Positions 34,533-45,854 of a DNA stretch of 64,000 bases are shown piece after piece. The notes under the pieces are model-generated. The model did not search any database, was not told the DNA's origin, and was given only the letters and a program-made list of their open reading frames with translations. Source of the stretch: Congeria kusceri (lineage: Eukaryota; Mollusca; Bivalvia; Myida; Dreissenidae); NCBI GenBank assembly GCA_027627225.1, contig CM051038.1, forward strand, positions 43,135,848 to 43,199,847. Reading direction: 5' to 3'. The first letter of the stretch is position 1, and every line of letters starts with the position of its first letter. Both the position numbers and the translations under genes were made by a program.

Positions 34533-37500
34533 GGGCACGATGGCGGTGAGATATCCATATTATCTGGAATGTTCATGGATTGACTGATTGTAAAAAGTCT
34601 AGTGCAGAATTTGTAAATATTTTAAGTTCAGCTGATATTTGTTTCTTGATTGAATCGTGGACAAAATTATCTAGTAATATTAATTTAAACGGTTATCAAA
34701 CTTTACATTTCTTTAGAAAATTTCAACATAGGAACGCCAGAAGAAGTAGTGGTGGTATTGTTATTTATATTAAAGATCAGATAAAAGCTGGCATCGAAAT
34801 TATAAGAAATCATTACGACACTATTATTTGGTTAAAACTTAAGCGTGATTTTTTTAATACTGCAAATGATATATATTTATGTGGAAGCTATATTTGGGGA
34901 GAAGATTCACCCGTGTATAACACTGTTAATGTAGACCTTTTTGATATTTTAGAAAATGACATTACATATTTTTCTGAATTTGGTAGTGTTTTTATCACAG
35001 GGGATCTGAATAGTCGAACCAGTAATAAATGTGACTTTATTGTTCATGACTCATTTAACACAATCTATGATAATATAGACTACACACCAGATCATTCCTT
35101 TATCAGGGCCTCAGTAGACAAAGTACATAATAGCTACGGGACTAAACTGCTTGATTTATGTAAGTCAACTTCTTTCCGTATTATCAACGGTAGAATAGGC
35201 GATCGTTGTAAACATACATTTGTTTCAAATAACGGTACCTCTGTAATTGATTACCTGTTGACCAAAGCAATTTTCAATTGTTAGCAAACTTTACTGTTGG
35301 TGATTTTAATGAATGGAGTGACCATGCTCCGTTGCATTTTTCATTATATTGTAACAATTGTTCACCCAGTTATGAGACATTCACGGATGTTAAATATAAA
35401 TGGAATAGTTCATTTCGAGATGAATTTCGTTCAGGAATTATTTCAGAATTACTGACAGTTGTATAAACCACGCCGATTGGTTCGATAATGAGTGTTTGAC
35501 CGCACGAAATCAATACCATGACGCTTTAAGATTTTTTAATCTGAATAAGTCTGATCACAATAGAATGGAGCTGTGTGAAAAGAAAAGGCTGTATAAAGAG
35601 TTAACAAGCAAAAAGAAAAAGAACGCATATAAACGCAAGATGACAGAAATTGAAAATTTAAAAAATAAAAAGCCGAAAGAATTTTGGAAATATTTCAAAT
35701 CGAAAAATAAAATAAATTGCAATAACATTTCAATAAACGCATTAAAAGACTATTTTTAAAATTTGAGTAATAAAACGTCAGACAGTAAAAATGCTGAGGC
35801 AGAAGATTTTTGTCTAAATAACGACTTTAATGGTGAAAATTGTACTTTTCCGGAACTAGATCAACCGATAACAGTAAATGAGGTCATGAATGCAGTTAAA
35901 CACTTAAAACGTGACAAAGCGGCAGGTATTGATTGTATTTTAAATGAATATTTCATTGAATGTATTGATATTTTATCTAATCATTTGTGTGATGTGTTTA
36001 ATAGTATTTTAACTTCTGGCTATTTTCCAGATCAATGGACAAAAGGGATTATCATTCCTCTTCATAAAAAAGGTTCTGTTGTTGATGTTAATAATTACAG
36101 AGGAATAACGCTTGTAAGCTGTTTCTCCAAATTATTTACAACCATTTTAAATAAACGTATTGAATCATTTTGTGAAAATAATGGTAAAATTTCGGACGCA
36201 CAATTCGGATTCAGAAAAGGATGTTCGACTGTTGATGCTATTTATATTTTGATGTCTGTTGTGCAGCATTTTTTAAAAGAAAACAAACGCTTGTATGTTG
36301 TGTACGTGGATATGCTTAAATGTTTTGATAGTATATATCGCAGTGCACTATGGTTAAAAATGTATAAATCTGGAATACAAGGTAAATTACTACGAATAAT
36401 TAAGAATATGTATGAGAATGCAAAATCATATGTCAAATCTTGTACAACATACTCTGAATATTTTAGCTATGCTGTTGGTCTAAGACAAGGGGAGGTAATG
36501 TATCCGATTCTTTTTTCACTGTTTGTAGAAGATTTAGAACTGTTTCTACAAGATGACACACTGTCTGGCTTAAATATAGATGACCTAATTTTAATTTTGT
36601 TGCTATTTGCAGACGACATGGCCATTTTAGGTAAAACACCAGAAGAAGTACAATCCCAATTAGATAAACTTTACATATACTGTAATTGTTGGGGGCTTAA
36701 TGTGAATACGTCAAAAACCAAAATAATGGGTCTTTCGCAAAAGGGGTAAAATTCGCCAAGATGAGAAATGGACTTACAATGGTCAAAAAATAGAAGTCGT
36801 CGATAATTTCAACTATCTCGGCACTGTAATTAATTACACTGGTAGCTTTACATTAAACCAAGAGCATTTGGCTGGAAAAGCCCTTAAGGCTACCAATACT
36901 TTACTCTACAAATGTAAGCAATATGATCTTAAGCCTAAATTATTTTGTCAATTGTTTGATTCTTTTGTTGGCTCCATTTTATGTTATGCCTCTGAAATAT
37001 GGGGATTTAATAAATCTAAAGAGATCGAACGCATCCATTTAAAATTTTGCAAAAGGTTGTTAAATGTAAAAATAAACACATGTAATGCTACGGTATATGG
37101 AGAGTTAGGTAGATACCCGTTATATGTAAATAGATATGCACGAATTGTTAAGTATTGGTTTAAAATTATTAACAGTAAAAATATTATTATACAAACTGTG
37201 TATAAACAAGCAGTGGATGATTGCAACAAAGGATACAACAATTGGGTTGCGGATGTTAAAAAATTGTTAAATCAATACGGATATTCCTATGTATTTGAAA
37301 ATCCCAATGTTTCTAACACTCATGCTTTTGTATGTGAATTCAAATGTAGAATTATTGACACATTTAAACAAGAATGGTTTGGTAATATGAATAATAGTTC
37401 TGTTTTAGACATGTATAGAATGTTTAAAACATCTCTCGAATATGAAGACTACTTAGATTTATTACCCAAGAGCCTACGTTTTACTTTGTAAGATTACGAG

Positions 37501-37718
37501 CGTCTGCCCATCCATTGAGAATTCAGACAGGCAGATACTCCCGTAACAATATCCCTCGTAACGAACGTTATTGCCTATGTTGTAACCAAATAGATACAGA
37601 GGATGAATTCCATTTCACTTGTATATGTCCTTGTTATCGTACACCCCGAGAAAAATATATTAAATGTTTTTACTATATCAGGCCATCTGTTCCACATTTT
37701 ATTGACATCAACGTGTAA
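34533..37718 (+). pseudogene. LINE-C ORF2, fragmented
   Basis: Endonuclease: 34580-35284 and 35278-35466 (LIESW, GDLNSR, GTSVIDYLL, SDHAPLHFS). Reverse transcriptase: 35763-36749 (IIIPLHKKG, FGFRKGCST, YVDMLKCFDS, GLRQGEVMYPILFS, LFADDMAIL). C-terminal part: 36868-37491 and 37515-37718 with the CLCC...HFTCIC zinc segment. Breaks: base loss near 34561, frameshift near 35272, internal deletion near 35466, Glu to TAA at 35757, extra base near 36727, base loss near 37485. Inactive. Confidence 0.92.
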
Positions 37719-37799
37719 ATCTGAGATTGTTAATTTATGTAAATATGTAAAAGAAGCTTTAACTATACGAAATACTATTATAAATACCACAGTAAATTA

Positions 37800-38199
37800 T
37801 TAACAATAATGCAATGTAATATACTTTTTCTAACTTTTAAACCATAGATATATTTATTTTAATAATTATTTTGTTTTTATTTTATTTTCCGCAAAAATAT
37901 TTTGTCTATCTTTACTGCGTTTAAAATTGTACTTTTTTTGTTGTTTTTTTTCGTAACATTGGTTATTGTATAATTAAATTGTTTTCATTGTAACATATTG
38001 ACAAGTGACAGTACTTTATTTAAAATTTATAAGTTCCATGAAAATTAGAATTTTTTCGCAAATTTGGTTTTTGTATAATTAAATTGTATTCATTGTAATA
38101 TATTGATACGTGACATAACTTTATTTAAAATTTGTATGTATTTAAGACGATGTACATATGTATAAGTCTAAATAAATTGTCTGTCTGTCTGTCTGTCTT
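37800..38199 (+). other. LINE-C 3' UTR and TGTC tail
   Basis: AT-rich; TTGTATAATTAAATTG recurs about 110 bp apart, then GTCTAAATAAATTGTCTGTC. LINE-D has the matching complement, which defines the shared 3' end. Confidence 0.7.
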
Positions 38200-38420
38200 A
38201 ACAACAAACAACAGTAGGACAGACAGACAGACAGACAGACAATTTATTCAGACTTATACAACAGTACATCGTCTTCATACATAAGTATAAACATTATTTC
38301 TGTCACGTAAATAGGTATACAAAATAACATTATATACATAAAATATTCATTTCAGAATACAAATAAACACAATCGATGGCAACAACACTTAAGTTCTATC
38401 GAGGCGGTAATGAAATTTAT

Positions 38421-41400
38421 CTAAACAGTATTATATAGGATCGCACTTCTTATAACAAAAGCTTCTTTGATATATTTACATATATTAAAAATTACTGATT
38501 TGTCACATGAAATTAATAACTTGTGGTGATTATATACGGATGGTTTAAAATAAAATATACGGTTAATATATTTTTTTATTAAATCAGTGTAACAGCGGCA
38601 TATACTTATAAAATGGTATTCATCTTCTAAATCAAAGTCATTACAACATAAACGATAACGTTCATTTCGTGGTATGTTATTCTGAGCATATCTGCCGGTT
38701 TGAATTCTCAACGGGTGTGCAGAGACTCTTAGTCTTACAAAAAATAAGTGCAGACGTCTAGGGAGTAAGTCTAAATATGCTTCATATTCCAAAGAGGTTT
38801 TAAAAACTTTATACATATCTAATACTGAACTGTTATTCATTTTACCAAACCACTCTTGTTTAAAATTGTCAACAAGTCTACATTTGAACTCATTAATAAA
38901 ACTATTTGCTTGCACAACGCTTGGATTTTCAAATACATAACCAAATCCATACTTATTTATAAAAAAAATTGACATTCGAGACCCAATTTGTATAACATTT
39001 ATTACAATCATTTAAAGCTTGTTTATAAACAATTTGCATTATGATATTTTTATTATTTTAAACCAATATTTTAGAATTTTAACAAACCTGTTTACATACA
39101 AAGGATATCTACCTAATTCTCCATAAACAGCAACATTACATGTATTTATTTTAACCTGTAGCAATCGTTTGCAAAATTTCAGATGTATGCGTTCAGTATC
39201 ATCTGACTTTTCGAAACCCCATACTTCTGAAGCATAATTTAATATAGAACCCACGAAAGAGTCAAACAACTGACAGAATATTTTGGTTTTATGTCAAATT
39301 CATTGCATTTAAACAATAATATATTCATGGCCTTAAGGGCTTTACCAACCAAATGTTCCTGGTTTAGTTTAAAACTTCCAGTATAATTCAACACTGTGCC
39401 TAAATAGTTAAAGTTATCAACCACTTCAATTTCATTGCCATTGTATGCCCATTTTTCATTTTCCTTTAATCCACCCCTTTTCCGAAATACCATTATTTTC
39501 GTTTTTGCCGTGTTAACATTTAGCCCCCAAGAATTGCAATATAAATATAAGTTATCTAAATGGGATTGTACTTCAGCAGGAGACTTGCCTAAAATAGCCA
39601 TGTCATCGGCAAATAATAGTACAATCAACACAATATCATCAATATTCAAACCAGAGTTAATGTTATCTTGTAGGTAAAGTTCTAGATCTTCAACAAATAA
39701 AGAAAACAGAATCGGCGACATAACCTCCCCTTGCCTCAGTCCAACCGCATAACTAAAATAATCTGAATAAGATGTACATGATTTAACACGTGACTTAACT
39801 TTCGCATACATATCCTTCATTAATCTAAGTAATTTGCCTTGTATACCAGACTTAAACATTTTTAACCATAATGCATTGCGGTATATACTATCAAAACATT
39901 TTAACATATCGACGAATATAACATACAAACGTTTATTTGCATTTAAATAATTTTGTACAATCGACATCAATATATAAGTAGCATCAACAGTTGAATAACC
40001 TTTCCTAAATCCGAACTGCGCGTCCGAAATAATATTGTTTTCATTGTAGAAAGTTTCAATGCGCTTATTTAAAATCGTGGTAAATAATTTTGAAAAGCAA
40101 CTTACTAAAGTAATCCCTCTATAGTTATTTACATCATTAACATCACCTTTTTTATGCAAAGGGATTATAACCCCTTCTGACCATTTATCGGGAAAGAAGC
40201 CCGATACAAAAATACCGTTAAACATATCGCACAAATGGTTAGATAAAATATCACTGCATTCAAGGAAATATTCGTTCAATATACAATCACTACCCGATGA
40301 TTTATTTCGTTTTAAATGTTTTATTGCATAATTAACTTCTTCGACAGATATCGGTTTGTCAAGTTCAGGAAATACAGAATTTTCTAAGTTAAAATCATTA
40401 TTTAAACAAAAATCTTCTGCTTCAGTATTACAAAAATCTGACATATTGCTACTAAGGTTTTCAAAAAACTTTGTAAATTCTTCTAGAGATATTTTATTTT
40501 TAGTGACGCTATTTTTTGATTTGAAAAACCGCCAAAAGTCCCTTGGTTTGTATTTTCTTAGGTTTTCAATCTCCAACATTTTTTGCCTATAACAACAGGC
40601 TTTCTTCTTGCGTATTAAGTCCTTATAATACCTCTTACTTGTACATAAATGTTCTCTGTTTATATCTGTTTTACTCGAGTTAAAATTACGCAAAGCGTCA
40701 TGATACAAATTTCGTGCAGTATCGCACTCGTTATCAAACCATTCTGCCTTCTTTATACAGCTATTTAAATTGAAAATAGGGTTTGTTTTTTTAACACATG
40801 TTTTAGAAAATAACGGGTCTGCAACACTGCGAATGGTTTCAGTAAATCTATTCAACACGTCATTAATTGACGTTCTACTTGAGTAATCTATATGTTGTAC
40901 AATAGTATTAAATACAGGTAACATGGAGATAATTCCTGAACGAAAATGCCCACATAACGCATCGTCCCATTTGTACTTAACGTCTGTGTAAGACTGATAC
41001 TCAGACGAGACATTATTACATAATAAGGAAAAATGTAACGGGGCGTGATCACTCCATTCGTTAAAATCATGCACGGTAAAATCAGATATACTTGAAAAGC
41101 TGCATTCGTTTGCCAACAAATAATCAATGGCAGACGTACCGTTATTAGAATAAAAAGTTTGCTTGCCGCTATTGCCTACTCTACCATTAACAATACGTAA
41201 ACATGTGGATTTACATAAATCTAGTAATTTTACCCCATGGCTATTAAGTGTACTATCTACTGAGGCCCTAACAGAGGCGTTATCAGGGCAGTAATCAGCG
41301 TCATCGTATACAGTATTAATTCTATCTTGTACAATATAATCGCATTTATTGCCAACTCTACTATTGAGATCGCCAGCTACAAAAATTTTACCAAATTCAG

Positions 41401-41842
41401 AAAAATTAGTAATATCATTTTCTAGGATTTCTAACAGATCTACATTAAATGTGTTATAAACTGGGGACTCATGCCCCCATATATAAGTTGCACAGATATA
41501 AAAGTCATCTGAAATATTAAAAAATGTGTGATCAAGTTTTAACCAGATAATTGTATCATAATGGTTTTTTACAATTTCTATTCCATCAGCTAATTCTTCT
41601 TTAATATATATAACAATGCCACCACTATTTCTATGAGCTTTTCTATGTTGAAATTTTCTGAAGAAGTTAAAAGACAAATATCCACTTAAATTGATATCAC
41701 TAGAACTATTCGTCCAAGATTCATACAAAAAACATATATCATGGGAGCTCAGAATATTTACAAAGTTAGAAGATGACTTCTTTCTATCAGTCAGTCCGTT
41801 AATGTTCCACGACAGGATCGATACTTCACCACCGCCGTGCTC
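38421..41842 (-). pseudogene. LINE-D ORF2: endonuclease + reverse transcriptase
   Basis: The frame is open from the codon after TAG (41843-41845) to about 39283. Endonuclease landmarks: ILSWNINGLT, LYESW, GGIVIY, AGDLNSR, TSAIDYLL, SDHAPLHFS. Reverse transcriptase: VIIPLHKKGD, NYRGITLVS, FGFRKGYST, FVDMLKCFDS, GLRQGEVMSPILFS, LFADDMAIL. The last quarter (39239 down to 38421) is in other frames after shifts near 39283, 39045 and 38960. In the C-terminal zinc motif the first Cys is Arg. The upper 85 percent is intact. Confidence 0.93.
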
Positions 41843-41845
41843 CTA
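41843..41845 (-). promoter_or_regulatory. In-frame amber codon between ORF1 and ORF2 (LINE-D)
   Basis: The context is CGCGCG-TAG-GAGCACGGC. The frame is open for ORF1 before it and ORF2 after it, with 38 codons to the first methionine-like start used by a simple caller. Confidence 0.8.
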
Positions 41846-42583
41846 CGCGCGCACCGGGGTTCCGTCAATGTAGAGCGTGTCGTAGGCCAGGTACGCCCGT
41901 TTACCCAGCCGCCTCGCCTCCTTCATTTTCGGCACCAATTGGCGCCTTTTCTGTATTACTTCCGGGGGAAATTGTTCAAAAACGCGGTACGCCGTGCCGT
42001 CAAGTTCCTTCCACCGTTTTCTTACCATTTCCCTGTCTTTAAAGTAGGTGAACTTGGCAACAACGTTTCTTATTTTGCCATGCGTCGGCGACCCCGGAGA
42101 CCGGTGTACACGTTCAAACTTAATATAAGTTGCTACTTCCTGTGAAATCTTGAACGCGCTCACCAAATGCTGGCGCAGCTTTGCTTCCGTCGTCTCCGGC
42201 GTCTCGTTCTCGTTTCCGGCGGCCTCCGGTACCGAAGTAAAAATTAAGTTATTTCGCATGGTTTGCGATTGTAGATAGCTGACGTCATCCCGCAGGGTTA
42301 CACGCTCCTTCTCTAGTACCTGTACCCTCTCCGCTAGCTCCGCAGCATGTATATCTGCCCCTTCCACCTTATCCTCCAGGTACGATACCCGCTCATCCAC
42401 CCTCTTAGCTCTCTCCTCATGCACCACCCACAGCCTTTTCATGTCCTTCTCAAAACTCTCCATGCGTTTCTCAATGGACTCTATGACATTCATTCTCGTT
42501 TCCAAACACTCTAAACGACCACTGACGGCCTTCAATAGCACCATTACGTCGCGAATTGTGGGTTCAACACTACTTTCCGCCAT
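41843..42583 (-). CDS. LINE-D ORF1, coiled coil + RRM-like
   Basis: 246 residues from an ATG in good context (AAAATGG). Residues 15-105 are heptad-rich coiled coil (ECLETRMNVIESIEKRMESF); from about 108 NNLIFTSVPE and RNVVAKFTYFKDREMVRKRW fit the RRM and C-terminal domain layout of L1-type ORF1 proteins, which bind LINE RNA and trimerise. It ends DGTPVRA at the amber codon. Confidence 0.85.
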   Translation of the reverse strand: MAESSVEPTIRDVMVLLKAVSGRLECLETRMNVIESIEKRMESFEKDMKRLWVVHEERAKRVDERVSYLEDKVEGADIHAAELAERVQVLEKERVTLRDDVSYLQSQTMRNNLIFTSVPEAAGNENETPETTEAKLRQHLVSAFKISQEVATYIKFERVHRSPGSPTHGKIRNVVAKFTYFKDREMVRKRWKELDGTAYRVFEQFPPEVIQKRRQLVPKMKEARRLGKRAYLAYDTLYIDGTPVRA

Positions 42584-42849
42584 TTTGGATTGTTCTCCTC
42601 CACACCGATCTCACTTTTAAGATTTCCACTAATATTTATACTACCACTGGGACTACTTACAAATACACTATTTTCTAAATTGTCTACGCTATACAACACT
42701 GAGTTCGCCTTATTTAGAATATCATTTACTGAAACGTTACCGCTATCGGAGTCCGCAGACGGGCCTCTTTGTTTATGTACTTTGCTAACCTTAGGATCAT
42801 TGTCACTACTGGTTCTTTCTTTTCTTTTCTCATATCTCGCTTTCGGCAT
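42544..42849 (-). CDS. LINE-D ORF1 N-terminal segment, other frame
   Basis: MPKARYEKRKERTSSDNDPK..., basic then Ser-rich, overlapping the next frame by 40 bases. It may be the original N-terminus of ORF1 separated by a frameshift, or a short upstream frame. No domain. Confidence 0.5.
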   Translation of the reverse strand: MPKARYEKRKERTSSDNDPKVSKVHKQRGPSADSDSGNVSVNDILNKANSVLYSVDNLENSVFVSSPSGSINISGNLKSEIGVEENNPKWRKVVLNPQFAT

Positions 42850-43013
42850 CGTAATTCATAACGTTCCGATAGAGATCACTTTTGCACATATAATCCAGTT
42901 AGAATCCAAGCAAAATCCAAGCAATATGTTAATTTAAAACAGTTATTTCGATAAAATTTGTGTTTTTTTCATCCCGCTAAAAACATGCGACCGATCCACC
43001 TAGATCACGTGAT

Positions 43014-43463
43014 CAGTAGGCAGCGCCCTTAAAACTACGCGAGTCTGCTTTGTAAAGCTTGCGTGAAAACAATATGATATAAAAAAAATCAAAATGCGTA
43101 AACGCTTTTTACATTAGATCTATATACACATTAGTTAAACATTATTTGTTTAACTTTTTAATCTTTTTGTGTGTGACGTTTTAATCATTCTGCAGACGAC
43201 ATATGGGTCCACATCATAGGTGTCAATATACCTCCTGTTGATTATAAACTGTTTTCACAAGCTGCGCACTCTAGCACCCAGGGTGTTAAATGGTGTGACA
43301 AAATAGCAAACCGTCTAAACAAAAGATGACCGTGGCAGAGGATATGTATATTTTTCATTTCTTAAGATATTTTTCATTGTGTTATTCAAATAACTATATT
43401 TTATTCGAATTCACGGTTAGGTATTCGAATAATCGAATATTCGACTATTCGTTGACATCCCTA
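43014..43463. mobile_element. Inverted half copy of the hAT-like MITE
   Basis: Reverse complement of 31720-32217: GGCAGCGCCCTTAAAACTAC, GACGACATATGGGTCCACAT, and the terminal CGAATATTCGACTATTCG...GACATCCCTA. The inner half is missing exactly where LINE-D begins. Confidence 0.85.
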
Positions 43464-43518
43464 AAAACAATGTTTCATTTTTAAGCAAAATTGCACTCAT
43501 AATTGAATTGTTTGTACA

Positions 43519-44280
43519 GTGAAACCTGTCTAAACCGATCGGCGTCGGGACCGGGCCGATTGTTCGGTTTCTGAGGTGTTCGGTTTATCCAGGTTTTTTT
43601 TATCAAAGGTCATTTTTCTTTAAAATGTACATTATATTTTATATCTTTATTCGAGTATGCAATAAGACAACACAATGTTAATGTCTACACTTATATTATT
43701 GTTTATTATTTTCATTATTTGCATGGCAAAAATGTACATTGTGTACATAAAACAACACACTAATCAAGCACGTGCATGTTTTCTATAACAACTTATTTGC
43801 ATAAAACGACACTCAAAGTACATGTATCAATCAAACGAGTTCATGTATTGAACATTAGAGATGTTATAGTCATGTATTAACAGTTTGTAACAACTTACAG
43901 GACTATTTTTTGCCAACGGGCATGTTTTAATATAAATTAATTACACTGGTGTGAAGCATTTAAAATATTACACTGCACGTAAATTTCTACATAAAACACG
44001 ACCGACTGAAATGTTTTTCACAAGTTGACTATGGTCGTATGCACCGATCGCTAATTGCACCACTGCCCCGTTATCAACATGGCGATTATGCCCTTTATGT
44101 GTAATCGTGTCACCAATTATCGGGTTCACGCCTCTGCGGTATCGCGATGTGACACTTGACAGAATACACCGTTCGGTTTATTCAGGTTTTTTAAGGTTGA
44201 ATGAGATTAAATTTGCGATAAAATCGTTCGGTATTCGGTTTTGACAGGGTTCGGTTTATTAAGGGTTGTTAAATAACATG
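43519..44280. mobile_element. Possible DNA-transposon remnant with GTTCGGTTT ends
   Basis: ACAGTGAAACCTGTCTAAAC opens the stretch and the far end carries GACAGGGTTCGGTTTATTAA, roughly its complement. TTCGGTTT recurs four times near the ends. No transposase frame. Confidence 0.45.
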
Positions 44281-45542
44281 TTAAGTAACGATATACATGT
44301 CAATATAAATGGATTCATTGCCAGTTAATAGTGGCAATTTGTTACCGAAGATCACCAAATCAACGGCACATATTGCATATACATTAGTTCAACATCGCAT
44401 TAGCGTTGAGACAATTAAATGTGACATGTCGATGGCGAGGGTCTAGTTATCGAAAGTTAAAACAACTTCAACAATCAAAGCGCAGAATGCACTCAAGTTG
44501 TTCGCTATATTGCGTTACACTGGGCAAAACTGTCTTCAATTGTTAATAACCACACATTTAAATTGAGCATTGCAGTTCCGAAAGATATTGTTGAGATTTT
44601 GCCTTAACAAAATTATAGACGCTTCCACAAATGTCAATCATATTAATCTGCAATATTATCCTATCGTCGTTCTTGGATATCACGTGTTTAGAGGTCAAAC
44701 TATTTCATACAAAAAGCACGTGCATAATGTTTGTGATATTCAAATGAGTACGTGGTAATGTTTGTGATATTCGATGAACGGAAATTAATCCTTTAACAAT
44801 AGATGGGGAATAGTTTAAACTATTCGTGGCAAAACCCGGATCGATGTATTTATGCAGTCACTTACGTTTGTATATTATAAACAAATAAAAAAATTAAGTT
44901 GTATAATTCTCACTCAAAACCCATTATTGAAAAAGTTACTGCAAAGTACAAAGGAATTTTCTATTTAATTGAATCACAATAGGTCCGTTGAAACTCATTG
45001 ATGAAATTTATTGGTCTATGACTTAACCTCATTGCCAATTTAGAAAAGAGGCATGGCAAGTTTAAAAACAAATTTGGTGTTCGTAACCCATTTATCAAGA
45101 CTAATGGGGTTTTTTATATCACGCTCGGATGTGTTTTAATTATTTAGTTTCCAGTCATTTTATATTATATTAACACATTTTTGAATAGGATTTTAGTCTT
45201 AGCGGTTCAATTTCATCAACAACAAAAAAATGTTCTACAATGCGCGTTACATCTGTTTATTTATTAACAAGCTAAATACACAATAAATATAACGTGACAA
45301 TTATAAAATTAATCATATCATAACACACAAAATGCGTTCAGTTAAAAAAATACATATATACATGTGTACAGAATAGAATCCAACAAATATTTGCACACAT
45401 AGAGTTTGATAGTCAGTAGTAAAAAACACGCTATTATTTTAGATCGATTGTGTCCAAAGCCACAGGTTATTTGAGACACTTTCCCGTTCGTTTCCTGGGA
45501 AGAACCAGTACTTGATGTCGTTTGCGAAAAGATCATTCGAAC
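44281..45542. other. Intergenic, nothing recognised
   Basis: AT-rich. GTTAATAAATAAAC on the minus strand near 45256 could serve as polyadenylation signal for the SLC23 gene. Confidence 0.4.
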
Positions 45543-45618
45543 GCTCCCCAAGTAAGGATCGAACTCACGACTTCCCGACTGCAATGCAGACACTATACCC
45601 ATTACGCCACTGCGACCT
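45543..45618 (-). repeat. tRNA-derived SINE or tRNA relic in 3' UTR
   Basis: Minus strand CAGTGGCGTAATGGGTATAG is box-A-like and GTGAGTTCGATCC is a good box B. The acceptor arms do not pair, so a functional tRNA is unlikely. It lies 24 bp beyond the SLC23 stop codon, in the sense orientation. Confidence 0.55.
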
Positions 45619-45642
45619 AGTTTTCTGTTGTGATCATCAAGG

Positions 45643-45854
45643 TCATTCAGGACGCTTCCCCATCTCCTTCTCGACGGCGCCTCGTTTGTACGGCAGGAAG
45701 GGGACGTACTTCATCAGGCGCGAGTACATTAAGCGCTTGGGCATCAGCGGCCTGTACACATCATAGCCCTCGTTGTAGAGCGACCTGTCCACTTCCCCGT
45801 CCTCGTCGGCGTCGCTCACCTTCCAGGCGGCGATACCGCGCTCTTCCGGCGTCC
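45643..45854 (-). CDS. SLC23 exon 12, C-terminus
   Basis: Phase-1 entry after CCCCCAG; GTPEERGIAAWKVSDADEDG..., a cytoplasmic tail ending GKRPE-stop (TGA at 45643-45645). GTPEERG is a family hallmark after the last membrane segments. Confidence 0.93.

Larger units (their letters stand above)
34345..38199 (+). mobile_element. LINE-C: 5'-truncated, inactive
   Basis: It starts inside ORF1, passes the conserved amber codon, then ORF2 in fragments and a 3' UTR ending in TGTC repeats (38178-38198). Compared with LINE-D it has lost about 60 codons near 35466 and carries at least five frameshifts or stops. It abuts LINE-D tail to tail. Confidence 0.92.
38218..43013 (-). mobile_element. LINE-D: near full-length APE-type LINE
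   Basis: On the minus strand it has ~165 bp of 5' UTR, ORF1, amber codon, ORF2, 3' UTR and a TGTC tail (plus strand GACA repeats at 38218-38241). The 5' end lies at the GATCACGTGATC palindrome (43003-43014) against the half MITE. Only 18 bp separate its tail from that of LINE-C. Confidence 0.9.

Noticed and set aside
39239..41842. Host gene for an endonuclease/reverse transcriptase protein
   Set aside because: LINE tail, ORF1 upstream and related copies nearby show it to be a retrotransposon.
31720..43463. One giant 11.7-kb palindrome made by inverted duplication
   Set aside because: The outer MITE halves are nearly identical but the inner LINEs are only ~80 percent identical in protein, so the parts have different ages and arose separately.
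45543..45618. Functional tRNA gene
   Set aside because: Box A and B are present but acceptor and anticodon arms do not pair; the same applies to 23266-23356 and 58952-59022. SINE or relic is more likely.
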